DNA from: Zingiber officinale
Taxonomy: Eukaryota; Streptophyta; Magnoliopsida; Zingiberales; Zingiberaceae
Direction of reading: 5' to 3'
Assembly (NCBI RefSeq): GCF_018446385.1
Contig: NC_056005.1
Location: forward strand, 43,219,461-43,283,460
DNA: 64,000 nt
Shown here piece after piece: positions 23,331 through 35,106 of the stretch. Both the position numbers and the translations under genes were made by a program. Below the pieces are notes generated by a model, which had not been told where the DNA came from, searched no databases, and worked only from the letters and a program-made list of their open reading frames with translations. Position 1 is the stretch's first letter. Every line of letters starts with the position of its first letter.

Positions 23331-25380
23331 GGTATACGATACTTGCTATGTGTTTTGGATTTTCGAGATTTGTCTGATATCAATTTATTTGGTATCAGAG
23401 ATCGACTTACGAGTCTTATTTTTCCGGTGTTTCGGATTTTGTGTTTTGGTCTTCTCGATGTGACTTTTTGGATTTTGGGACCTGGCAGCAGCAGGACATC
23501 TCCAAGCTATAGGAGGTATGTTGGTATATACTGTTATCCTACCTTTCTGTTAGTATATACCCTGTTGACTATTACAGTTTATCACCTGTATTAGCATACT
23601 TTACTAGTACTTGTCTAGTTGAGATAGTAGATATTTTATGTATTAGGTAAAACCCTGATGATGATCGACCTTGATAGATGTTAAAGGTTACAGTTGCTGG
23701 TGATTTATCATATCATACACTAGTAGCTTTTAGCTTATGTTATTACTAGTTGGTTAGCAGATTGAGGCACATACCAGCCTCTGCTTTTATTAGCTGGGTA
23801 GTGGATAGTATCTATATCTTCATGTTGATCTAGCCAGTAGTATATCATTTTATATTAATTAATTACATCAGTAGATAACTGGTTTACTCTTGTTAGATGG
23901 GTCAGTGAAAGACTGACTTACGCTTGTCGACTTGGGTAGTCGTAGATTGATATACCTTAGTAGCTTATGGAGGATTAAGGTATTCTTGATTAGTTAATAG
24001 ATGACCGATTTAGCTTTATTGGTCCGATCTGAATCTTTAGGTAGTTTGTGCTTAGTTTGGTATCTAAAGCACATTTGAGTACATGTTTTGTACTGATGTG
24101 GAAAAGACTGAGTTGATCGTATATCATTGTCGATTTTGGTCAGTCTATGGAGGATCGATGTATCATATTCTATGGATACTTTAATTTTAGACTGTATGTA
24201 CCTGATTGGATAACTTAGAAGGTGGTATATGATTTGTGTGATAGATTGGATTAAATATGTTGATTATGCATATATATGAAGTGTACATATGATTGTTATG
24301 AGTTGAAGGAGTTCTATGATGGATAGTTCATTTGTGGATAGTGTGGGTATTCCCATCTAGATATGGTTATTGTAGGTTCCTTGTGGATTATAGCTATTTA
24401 GTTAGCTGTACGTGTCTGATTGACATATTGGAGGTATCTTGTTGATTATGTGTGATTTGTGAATGCACCTGGGTTTTAGTATGCCTTATTGGAAGTATAT
24501 GTTGATTATACTCTTGGCATATGTGTATATTTGTCATGTGAGTGTTGTTTGAGGGGTATTGTTGATTTTACCTATGATGGTATATGCACACGGGTTCGGT
24601 ATACATTGTTGGAGGTATCACGGTGATTTATACCTATGATGTGAGTATTTTTGGTGTGTACTAATTGGAGGAGTATGTCGATCATACATATGTTGTGTGT
24701 GCACGTGTGCCGGGTGTATGGTTGGTAGCATCATGATGATTCTACCTATGTTAAATGTAGAATGTTAAATGTCTACATTATGATATTAGTTGTTATACCC
24801 TGTCAACTAATTCTCCCATTAGTGGGTGACCGACCCACTAGGAGGATGATAGAGTTGACTATGGATTAGATTTGCTTACTGGGTGGTTATACCCTAGGCT
24901 ACCCACATTGATCTGTGGTAGAGAGATCTTGTGCAGTCTCTAGCAAGATAGTTAGGTGCTTTGGGCACTTATGTATCCACATGTTATGGATCGTTTGTGG
25001 TAGAGCGTAGCTCCCACATATTCTGGATTGTTTGTGGTGGAGCGTTGCTCCCACATATTACGGATTGCTTGTAGCGGAGCATTGCTCCCATATTTATTGT
25101 GGATATATATTCTGGATTATTTGTGGTGGAGCGTTGCTCCCACATATGGAGGATTTCTTGTGGTAGAGCGTTGCTCCCACATGTATGATATTTCGTGTGA
25201 TGGAGCGTTGCTCTCACATTGGAGGATCTTTTCCTTGGTGATTTATGTTATTAGTGGGTGATCAGATCTGTTTATTGTTGAGGATCTTATGGTTAGGAAT
25301 GTCTGTGATACAGACATGATGTGTCTTGGTTTTACCATTAGAGCTTACGGAGCCCTAGATGTTATCATGGACTCGATGAT
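23331..25380 (+). other. Chromovirus internal region without recognisable gag
   Basis: About 2 kb where gag and protease should be has no coding frame with family motifs. It contains a hairpin-type tandem repeat at 24985-25225. Confidence 0.6.
24985..25225 (+). repeat. Spaced repeat GTGG..GAGCGTTGCTCCCAC, six copies
   Basis: Six copies of a core near 23 bases are spaced 37-53 bases apart. Each can fold on itself (TGTGG with CCACA, GAGC with GCTC). The last copy has TGTGA with TCACA, a paired change. Between cores lies a variable ggattgtttg-type linker. Confidence 0.75.
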
Positions 25381-26100
25381 TTGGGTATCCCTAGAATGTT
25401 TGGATCGGTTTTCATTGTCTTTGTTGACGATGTTGTGATTTATTACAGATCCGAGGTGAGACACGTGTATCACCTTTGCATAGTTCTAGAGATGTTTCGA
25501 TGGAACATCTATATGCGAAGATCAGTAGTGCGTGTTTTGGGTGTCTTCTGTGAGATGTTTGAGACACATGGTCACCGGTAGGAGTATGCCATGGTTCCAC
25601 AGGAGATAGAGGTTGTTACCGTTGGGAGCAGCCGAAATCAGTGCAGGAGATTCGCAGTCCTTGGGACTGGCAGGATATTATAGACCTTTCGTCGAGGGTT
25701 TCTTTCGCATACTTATGCTACTTACACGCCTGACCAGGAAAGGCGTGAAGTTCAGTTGGACTGTGGAATGCAAGACCAGCTTCTAGGAGCTGAAGTGGTG
25801 ACTAGTGTCGATTTCGATTTTTGGTTTTACCTTCTGGAGAGGACGGATATGTCCTCTACCTCGACGCATCTATTCAGGGTTTGAACGCCGTTCTGATGTA
25901 GCACGATAGAGTATTCTCCTATGCTTTTCGTCGGTTGAAGAAGCATGAGAAGAACTGTCCTGTACATGATCTGGAGCTAGTCGCTATTATTTTTGCCATG
26001 AAGATTTGGCGACATTATTTATATGACGTTACATTTGAGATTCTCACTGACCATATGAGTCTCAAATATTTGTTTTACTTAGAAGGAACCTAATTTCCGA
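25381..26100 (+). pseudogene. Chromovirus reverse transcriptase / RNase H remnants
   Basis: The RT active-site block appears as FVDDVVIYYRSE near 25420 (from the family YxDD box). RNase H pieces follow: YLDASIQGL near 25857, FSYAFRRLKKHEKN near 25914 and FEILTDHMSLKYLF near 26033. Stops and frame changes lie between the pieces, so the enzyme cannot be made. Confidence 0.8.
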
Positions 26101-26112
26101 CAGAGGAGATGG

Positions 26113-27170
26113 ATGGAGTTCCTGAAGGATTTTGATTGTACCATTAGCTATCACCTAGAGAAAGCTAATGTGGTTGTCGACGCACTTAGCTGGAAGTCTA
26201 GAGTGACTTTGGCTTGTCACCGAGTTTCCGTTATAGACTTGGTTCAGGGTTTCGCCGAGTTAGACCTTGAGGAGCAGGGATCTACAGAGCAGGGTATTCT
26301 GGTTACCATGGTTGCTCAGTCGTCGATCAGGACGAGGATCCGAGAGGCACAGGCTGGTGATCAGCATTTGCAGTTTATTAGTAGCCAGATAGCTTCCGGG
26401 CAGCAGACCGAGTTCACACGAGACGAGGAGGGTATTATATACTTCCGAGGTAGATTATGCGTACCTCAGTCTCATCCGGTTTTATAAGAGTTACTTCCGG
26501 AGGCTCATCGCTCATGATTTGCTGTCCACCCAGGCGGTACCTGCGTGTACCAAGATTTGAGGTGTTTCTATTGGTGGAACGACATGAAGGAAGACATCAC
26601 GGATTTTGTAGCTAGATGTCTTGTCCGTCAGCAGGTGAAGGCCGAGCACCAGATACCTGTCGGTTTATTTCAGTGGATTCCTATTCCCGAGTGGAAATGG
26701 GAACATATTACCATGGACTTTGTGGTGAGTTTGCCGAGGACATGATGAGACCATGACGCGATTTGGGTAATCTTTGATCAATTACCCAAATCCGCGCACG
26801 TTTTGGCTAATCGGAGGACAGATTTCCTGGATCGATTGGTAGATCTGTTTTGCCGGGGGATCATCAGACCACGTGGTGTCCCGTTGATTATTATTTCGGA
26901 AGGAGACCCCGATTCATGTCTCGTTTTTTTTTGACAGAGTCTGCAGTAGGCCTTTGGGCACGCAACTCTGTTTCAGTACAACTTTCCATCCGCAGACGGA
27001 TGGACTGTTAGAGCGGACCATTCAGACTCTAGAGGACTTGCTGAGGTTTTGTGTATTGGATTTTAGGGGCAGTTGGGAGGACCATTTGCCATTGGTAGAG
27101 TTCGCCTACAACAACAGTTTTCATTCGCCTGTCTAGATGGCACCGTTTGAGGCGTTATATGGTAGACCTT
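26113..27170 (+). pseudogene. Chromovirus integrase remnants
   Basis: The RNase H/integrase connector ([15 protein letters not shown]) starts near 26155. The zinc-binding HHCC block is partly kept at 26500-26640 and the core begins with WEHITMDFVVSLPRT near 26698. A later core block has FHPQTDGLLERTIQTL near 26981 and VEFAYNNSFHS near 27098. Frames change between blocks and TAG/TAA/TGA stops occur near 26485, 26743 and 27135. Confidence 0.82.
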
Positions 27171-27467
27171 GTCGGACACCCAACCTCTAGGATGGGGTTG
27201 GGGAGGCCCAGTTGTTGGGACCTCATAGAGCTCAGCAGAACGAAGAGTTGGTCCGTATTATCAGACGGAGAATGTTGGAGGCGCAGGATCGCCAGAAGTG
27301 TTATGTTGATCGGAGACGCAGACCCCTAGTGTTCTCTATTGGCGATCATGTATTTCTGCGAGATTCACCCACGAAAGGAGTAAAGAGATTTGGCTCAGAG
27401 GTAAGCTAGCTCCGCGGTACATTGGCCTTTCCAGATCTCAGGAAGGATTGGAGCGGTAGTTTATCGG

Positions 27468-27806
27468 TTGACACCACCACCGTACTTGGCAGGAGTTCAT
27501 GACGTATTCCACGTATCTATGCTGAGGAGATACGCACTCGGCTCAACACATGTACTGTCAGATATCCCAGTTTCGGTTCAGCCTGACGTCACTGATGAGG
27601 AGATTCCGGTACGGATTTTAGACCGGAAAGAGCGTCAGTTGCGGAACAAGACTATCCGGCTGGTTAAAGTCGGATGGCAACATCATTCGGATGAGGAGGC
27701 TACTTGGGAGCTCGAGGATATTATCCGAGCTCAATACCCCATCTTTTCACTTGAGGTGTGTGATATTATTTACCGTTCAGCATTTATACTTTTTATCTGT
27801 TGTTAG
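27468..27806 (+). pseudogene. Chromovirus integrase C-terminus with chromodomain
   Basis: A 112-codon frame contains the GPY/F-linked tail VHDVFHVSMLRRY and then a chromodomain-like segment with conserved RLVKVGWQHH and EEATWELED. Chromodomains of these elements guide insertion toward heterochromatin marks. This is the best-kept part of the pol region. Confidence 0.85.
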
Positions 27807-27864
27807 TATTTGCTGATGGTAGATAACGAAATTTGGGGACCAAATTTTTATTAGTGGGGGAGAA

Positions 27865-30800
27865 TGTAAAATCCTGAAAATTAGCGAATAATGATAAGGG
27901 ATTTTTCTGGAATTTTTGGAAATTTTTCGGGAATTTTTCGGAGCTCATATGGACGAGTTTACGGGGATAAAATAGGGCCCCGGGAAAAGCCTGTTTAGGC
28001 TACCCATTTAAGTGAGGAAATGTTATTTATAAATACATTTTCTTTTCTATTTCTTATTTCCTTCTTCCCCGCCGAAACCATGCGCCGACGCCAAACATTC
28101 TTCTCCCGATTTTCTGCCCTAACCGACGCCCCTTTCTTCTTCTCCACTTCTCATCTTCTCCGAGCTGATTTCCCTTCTCTGCCGGTTCTTCTCCTCCTCT
28201 ATTTCTTTCTTCCTCACTGACGCCGCGACACCCAGAGCCTCTGCACAGCGCCGACGCCGCGTGGAACTGCCGCCGGTTGCCCTAGCCGACGCCTTCTCCC
28301 CTCTGTGCTGCCACTGACACCCTACAGCCGATGCGACTCCGAGCTTTTACCCTAGCGCCGGCCACTGACCTTGAGCCCTAGATTTGTCTCGGCCGTGGAG
28401 ATCAGGACGCGCCGCAGCCATCTCGCGTCGCTCCGGTTGCTACAATTGGTGCCGACGCCTGCCGCCCATCCGAGGCCTTCCTTTGATCACCGAGAAGAGC
28501 CCCTTCCTCTCCTCTTCCGCTCACCGATCAGCCGACCGAATTCTTCTGCTCTAGATCTAGTCCGCGTGGTCTTCACTGTGCCCTGCCGATGCTGCCATCT
28601 CTTGACCCGAACAATGCCGACCTCCTCCATGCTGTGTTCTAGTTCCAGATGCGGAGTCTGTTCTTCCACTGATCTGGAACAAAGATTTGGGCTTTTTAGT
28701 TTACTGAGGTGGATCTTGATGAATTGTTGATTTGGTTTGCTTGTTCTAATTCCAGCAGCAACTATCTCTTGGCGTGGATCAGTGAGTACGAGGGTAGTCT
28801 TGTGTTGTGGATTTTGGTGGATCTGGCAGTCATTGACTTCAGCAAGTTTCAGCAACTTCTTGTTCTTGAACAAGGCTGTAAATTGAGGTAAGTGTAGGGA
28901 TTTGATATGTGTTGTGGATAATGGATTGATTTAGGTATGATTTGATTATGTGGTCATGTGTAGTTTGAATTGGAGGTTGTAAATGGTTGTTGAGTATAAA
29001 TTAGGTATGTGTTGAATTGGAGATGATATGGATTGCTAGATGGTTAGTATATCACTAGTCGATGCATGATTAGTGTGATTAGATTTAATTGCTTAGAATC
29101 TAGTCTTGTGGATTTTATTTAGCTATTTAAATTCTTATGAATTGTAGCTAAATAAAATATATTTATATTGGTGACACAGGACTTTGACGCGAGACGAGTA
29201 TCTTGACGTCGTGTTCGGAACAGATTGTACTTTTCTATTGGAGGCGGGTACCTCTTGACTTATCTTTTATGATATTGTCATTTGGATATGCATAGTATTT
29301 TATAACTACAGGCAATGAACATGTTTGCCTTTGGTATGTCACTGTTTGATATCCATAGCATGTTAGATTTGTCGCTTGTTAGGTATCCGTGCTTATATCT
29401 CGTGATTTGATACCATGAGTATCTTATTGCCATGAGTACTTTATTACCATGAGTACCTTAGTTCCTAGAGTAAGTGACATACTATGCTTTACTGAGGTCA
29501 GGACTAGGTTCTGGATTTTATTTCTGGCATGTGTATCTAGATTATCTGATATCTAGGTTTTTATACCATACTTGGCTTGTATACCTACATTTTGTATATC
29601 ATATCTGATTTGTGTACCTCGATCATTTTTCTTTGATCTATGCATATTGTTGGTACATATGTTACGGAGGGGGGATATGTTCAGGATCTAGGTTGTTATA
29701 CCATAGAGGACCTGTATACCCTAGACCCGTGGATTTGACTTACTGATACTGTGGTACCCATATTATATATATATATGAATTTTTCTATGCTGATCAGGAT
29801 ATTGTCATGCTTAGTGTCATGCATCATGATTGCATGCTGTGCGATAGTCGACTCCATTATTGTTGAGCACATCGCCAGTTACATGGATCTGCACACACCA
29901 CCACTCATGGGTTAGTGGTCGATTCAGGCAGTGTGTGTTGCAGCAGGGACTTTGTTTGGCTACGTTGGTCCGCTCATGGGTAGTGTGACACAACGTGTTA
30001 GCTGGCAGGGATTCCTCCCCGTCATCGTGTACCGGGAGTTGAGAGCATTGAGCTCCCCCATTTATGATTTGGGGTCACAGGACAGGAGTACTCCGACAGC
30101 ATCCCGTCCACTCGGTCACTCATCAGGAGCAGTGACGACAGAGTGCACGGTTGTCACAGCCCTACCCACTCGGTCTCGCCATTTGTGTGTGAGATGACTG
30201 ACTGGCGTCAGGGGTGACCAGGACGCATCATTGACATCATATGCATTGATGCATTTATTTCTTGTGATTGTGTTTGCTGCATTTATTTGCTGCATTTTGG
30301 TTGGATGCATATGTTTGACATGCATACAGGAGATTTACTGCGTATCGGTTTGATGACCCTTTTTGTTTGGATAGGAGTTCCTGGTGAGTACAGCTTCCTT
30401 AGTTACCTTTCAGTTTTGCATCTTTCCTAGATATATGATTAGGAAGCTGTATTCCATGTTTATTGCTGTTAGATATATCTTACTAGGCATGTCTATTGGT
30501 ATTCGCTGAGTTGTTGAACTCACCCCCGTGGACTCTATATTTTTCAGGTACCAGGTTATTTATGGTGTCGCTTGGAGCATCCTGTCTGCTGGTCCCCACG
30601 TCTCATCAGAGGACTTATCAGTTTCACGTATGTTTTGCTTGTTTTTATGTATCAGTTTGTTTAGCTCGGTACTCTGGTTTTATTTTTGGAGAGTTGATGT
30701 TGTTATGTGGTGTTTTGTATTTGTTATTGGTTGTGTAAGCCTAGCCGGCTAGCAGTTTTGTGTTTTGGTTTTGGTACAGCCGAGTGGGCTGCTTTATTTT

Positions 30801-30997
30801 TTTTTTTACTGCGTGGTTGTGTCAGCCAGAGGCTGAATTTGATATTAACTGCGTGGTGTTTGTTTTCTTTTATTGTTATTTTTCCAGCCGCATGTGGCTG
30901 AGGTATATAGTGCTTGTAGAAAAGTTTCAGATTGTCCGCCGTACAGGGGAGATGCTGCCGAAATTTCTTCGGACAGAGACTCCTCCGGGGCGTGACA
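27865..30997 (+). repeat. 3' LTR of the nested chromovirus
   Basis: It follows the purine tract agtgggggagaa (27853-27864) and nearly repeats 20214-23311. I noticed only scattered substitutions and a few short indels (for example near 30075 and 30230). It is followed by ATAAG. Confidence 0.93.
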
Positions 30998-31002
30998 ATA
31001 AG

Positions 31003-31542
31003 AACGCATTCGAGATGTGGACCAAATTGATCAAGCTTCACGAGACTCCGTCGAAGCTAGAAGATCAAGATGAAAGTGAGTTCGAATCCGAGTCCGAATC
31101 CACAGAGCTATCCTTAGAGCCAGATCTAGAAGAACAAGACCAAATCAACTTTATCGCACTAGTGGCTGAGGAGGAGGTTGTTGGATCCGAACTCGAGTCA
31201 GAACAAGTGTCCAAACCTGAACCTGAGCCCAACCAAATATTCGAGCCTGAATCCGAAGTGGCAATGGTCAAGGGGGAGAATCCTAATAAGGATTCAGAAG
31301 GTAATATTGTAAATTCAAAATTTAAAGAACCCATAACATGTTTTAATTGCAGAGAAAAAGGACACTACAAAAATAAATGCCTGATGAATCGATCTGCACA
31401 ACCGGAGGCAAAGGAGGAACCGATGCCTAGAGTCCGGAAAAGGAAGGACCATATCGAATGTTTCAAGTGCAAAAAGATGGGACACTACAAATCTCAATGC
31501 CCGGAGAGAAGACCCAAGGATTTAGGGGAGCTAGTATGGTAA
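31003..31542 (+). pseudogene. gag of element A, 3' part with two zinc knuckles
   Basis: This continues the 19971-20213 frame in phase after the ATAAG duplication. It opens with NAFEMWTKLIKLHE, the end of the copia-type gag core, then a long Glu/Ser-rich acidic stretch. Two CX2CX4HX4C knuckles follow, at 31339-31380 (CFNCREKGHYKNKC) and 31459-31500 (CFKCKKMGHYKSQC), that would bind element RNA. It stops at TAA 31540-31542. Before the insertion the gene had 260 codons with no internal stop, so gag was intact until the chromovirus landed. Confidence 0.82.
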
Positions 31543-34150
31543 ATAAATTTAAATTATATGAAAATTTGTATGCTTTAGATCCTTCTTGTTTGAATATGAA
31601 ATAAAAAATGCATGAAAACCCTACATTAACATTACTTAATAGAAATAATAAAAACTTAATTAATTCAAATATAACTATAATTGACCAAATCAACCCAAAC
31701 CTTAATCAAGACCTAGATCTAGTTAATCAAAACTAATTTATTCAAGATAATTTGAATTTAAATGAAAATAACAATTATCTAAAATTAACTAACAATAAAT
31801 AGAACCTAACTAAAAATTTAGAAAATAAAAATAAGAAACAAAACTATAAATTAAATACAAAATCAAATTTTAGAAAACTAGAAAAATAAAATAATATTTT
31901 GAAAAATAAAATTGATAAATTAGAAAATATTATTAATAATTTTATCAACTCACAAAATTTAGATTTCAGTTATAAATCAAAACCAACTATGAAACAAAAC
32001 TTTCATAAACTTAATTTTAATCATGTACCCTTTAATTATGAAACGAATCAATATTGATAATAATAATAATAATAACAATAAAACAACAACAACAATAATA
32101 TAATAACAATAATAATAAATAATAATATAAAATAATAATATAAATAATAATATAATGACAATAATAAATAATAATATAAAAACAATAAAATAAAACAACT
32201 ATAACAAAGTAATAATAAACAATACTAAACAATAATAAATAAAAACAATAATAATAATATGACTTATTTGAATTGTTTGACTTGCTATGATCATGCATAT
32301 TTATCTGATATATATCTTGTCATGCATTTTTTTTCTACTAATTTAGAACGGTTAGTTAAAAAGGTTTACCAAACCCTAACAACATAGTATCAGAATGGAT
32401 TGGGATGATAGTACATCAAGGAAACTTTATCGAAGGCATGTCTAGGCTGAATATGGAATTCTACCTGGTGCACTAGACTTAGTGGATCTGACCGAAGTTA
32501 TCCCAGTCAAACATGGACTGGAAAGTCTTTAGCAAGTGGTCTACCGTTGATACACAAGAAGAGCATATGTCTCGCCACTGAATTGAAAGCTTATCCTCAG
32601 GATGCATGCTTGATTAACCCAAAGCTAAGTTTGAATCTAACATGGGTTTAATAACCTTTTTCAAGTTCAATCTTAAAAAAAAAACAATCAATTAATTTTA
32701 AAAACTTAATTTAAAAATTATTTTAAAACTTAATTAAAAATCATTTTAAAACTTAATTAAAATTACTTTAAAACTTATTAAAAATGATTTTAAAAGTTAA
32801 TTAAAAATTATTTTAAAATTTAATTAAAAAGTTTTAAAACTTAATTAAAATCTTTTTAAAACTTAATTAAAATCTTTTTAAAACCTAATCTTTTTTAAAA
32901 ACTTAATCATTTTAAAACATGATATTTAGAATCATTTAAAACTTAATTAAAATTATTTTAAAATTATTAAACATAATTATAATAACCTAATAAAATTTAA
33001 ATGTAAAATTAAAAACACCTAAAATTAGTTAAAATCCAAATTAATTACTACTTTCAATTAATTAAAATTTAATTCAAACATCATTAAAACTCAAATTAAA
33101 TTAATGACAAAAATTAAAATTAAAATAAACTTAATTTAAACTAAACTTAAACTTGAATTACCTCAAATGTATTTTAAAAAGGCAAACCAAAACCACTTTA
33201 AATTAAAACTAAATTAATTAATCAATAAATATTTACCTTAATAGACATATTTAATCTTTCATTAATTGTTAATTAATAATTTTAACTCAACTTAATACAC
33301 TTAATTAATTCTTAATGAATTTCAACTTGAAATCTTAACTTTAATCGTCAAATAAAATACTTTAATCTTAAACAAAATTAATTAAAACTAATTCTAAAAG
33401 TTTACCTAATTAATTCCTAAGAAACTAATTAATAATTCATAATTAATTAATCCATAACTATTAATTATGAAACTTATAATCAACCTTAATAGAAATAAGC
33501 AATAATCAATCTAACAATTATAAATAAAATTAAATTCAATTGAAACTAACTTTGAATTATTACAAATTAAGTTTACCTGGATCATTAATCTAAAAATTCA
33601 AATTATAACCATAACGATTACAATTAATTCTTAATCTAATTAATAATCATTAAATTATAAATTTACTTAATTGACCCTAAACTAAATATTTTTTAACTAA
33701 TTATCTATAACAAATACCTTTACAATTTCTTAACTAAAATTAATTTATAAATTCAATGTTATCATCAAATTAATTAAACAATCCATTTTAACCCAAAATT
33801 AATTTAACATAATTGATGTTCAAATACAACTCAATTTTTAACTTAATTACAATGAAACACACAAACAATAAGGTCATCTCACACAATTATAGGATTACCA
33901 TACTTGAAAATTTAGAATGGGTGAGATGCTAAAAAAAATTAAAATTTAAAATATTTTCAAACATGTTTTGAAAACTTATATATCTATTTTCTTAAGAAAT
34001 ATTTTTCAAATTTTGGTTGATGATTGATTGGGTGTATTATATATAAAGTATTGTTATTTACCACCTAAGTCTTGTAGATCTTTAAGTCAACCATGACTCT
34101 TAGACACATATAGAAATATCTTCCTTGTGGGTAACAAGGATATTTAAAAA
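31543..34150 (+). other. A/T-rich non-coding interior of element A
   Basis: No pol domain is visible. AAT-type simple repeats lie at 32050-32260 and TTAATTAAAA-type imperfect repeats at 32690-33000. Sequence near 32400-32640 is also found, reversed, near 43560-43880 in the minus-strand gag-only element. Confidence 0.65.
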
Positions 34151-34322
34151 CAGCCCAGATCCTCTGGACCGCAAAAAGCGGTCCAGGGGATGGTCCCTTG
34201 ATCTAGATTGGTGGGGATGAATGGTCCCCACCTATTTTATGAATGGGGACCATCCCTTGAACCAATCCAAGTCAAGGGACCATCCCCTGGACCGCTTTTT
34301 GCGGTCCAGAGGATCTGCCCTG
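34151..34322. mobile_element. 172-bp MITE with 9-base target duplication
   Basis: Nearly perfect terminal inverted repeats of about 50 bases start CAG and contain CAGATCCTCTGG. The flanks are identical 9-base copies, ATTTAAAAA (34142-34150 and 34323-34331). Nine bases suggest the Mutator superfamily, though A/T-rich flanks make the length slightly ambiguous and hAT (8 bases) is the alternative. Each terminal arm also folds on itself: CTGGACCGC, five A or T, GCGGTCCAG. Confidence 0.85.
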
Positions 34323-34331
34323 ATTTAAAAA

Positions 34332-35106
34332 AGGTGTATGGTTAAAGGGGAGAGACTTTACTGAAGGACATTTTTTAAAAAAAAATACTTAAAACAATAT
34401 TCTTTACAAATATTTTTGAAAATTATCTTAAAATCTCTTAATCAAATATTTTTTGAAAATCACTTTTACAAAATTATTTTTTCAAGCATTATCTTTTCAA
34501 AATCATATTATTCACACTCATACTTTCTAAAAAATCATAGTTTAAAAAAATATTTTGAAAACTCCTTTAGTACTTTATGTTTCAGACTTTGAAAAACTCT
34601 TTGTAAATCTTTTTGAAAATTATTTTTATGACATTCTTATTCCTTAATAAATATTTTTTGAATGCATTCATATCTTGGTTTTGCAAAATTTTTTAAGCCT
34701 TGGAATATCTTAGTAAAATCCTTGAAAATATTTTTCAAATTAGCCTTGAAATATTTTATCTTTATTCTGAAAATGATTTTGAAAACTTCTTCAAAAGAAT
34801 TTTTGACATAAAAATCAATATTTTCAAAATATAATTGATGCATGTTCAATTTCAAAACCTATTATACATCTTATTATTGTCTTTCAAAAGAATAAGGGAA
34901 TACCTTAAGGACCAACTTGAGAATGTTTCAGGTTTTCATCATTGTTGGTGCAAAACTTAGGGACTTCTTAGAAATCATTAATATTTATGAAAGATTCTTT
35001 TTGTTGTATGACAAAAGGAGGAGAAGAAGAGTTTAAGATAGAAATTTAAATATTTTTGAATTGACCTAACTTAAACATATTTGTCAAAGATCAAAAATGA
35101 GGAGAT
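34332..35106 (+). other. 3' non-coding interior of element A
   Basis: A/T-rich DNA with no gene, ending in a purine-rich tract (aaaaatgaggagat, to 35106) next to the 3' LTR. Confidence 0.6.

Larger units (their letters stand above)
20214..30997 (+). mobile_element. Ty3/gypsy chromovirus nested in gag of element A
   Basis: Two LTRs of about 3.1 kb (20214-23311 and 27865-30997), a tRNA-Met primer site, a decayed pol with a C-terminal chromodomain, a purine tract and ATAAG duplications define a complete element. RT comes before integrase, the gypsy order, and the chromodomain places it among chromoviruses. No gag is recognisable. The LTRs are almost the same, pointing to recent insertion, but pol has many stops. 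The copy was therefore probably already defective and moved with borrowed enzymes. Confidence 0.92.
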
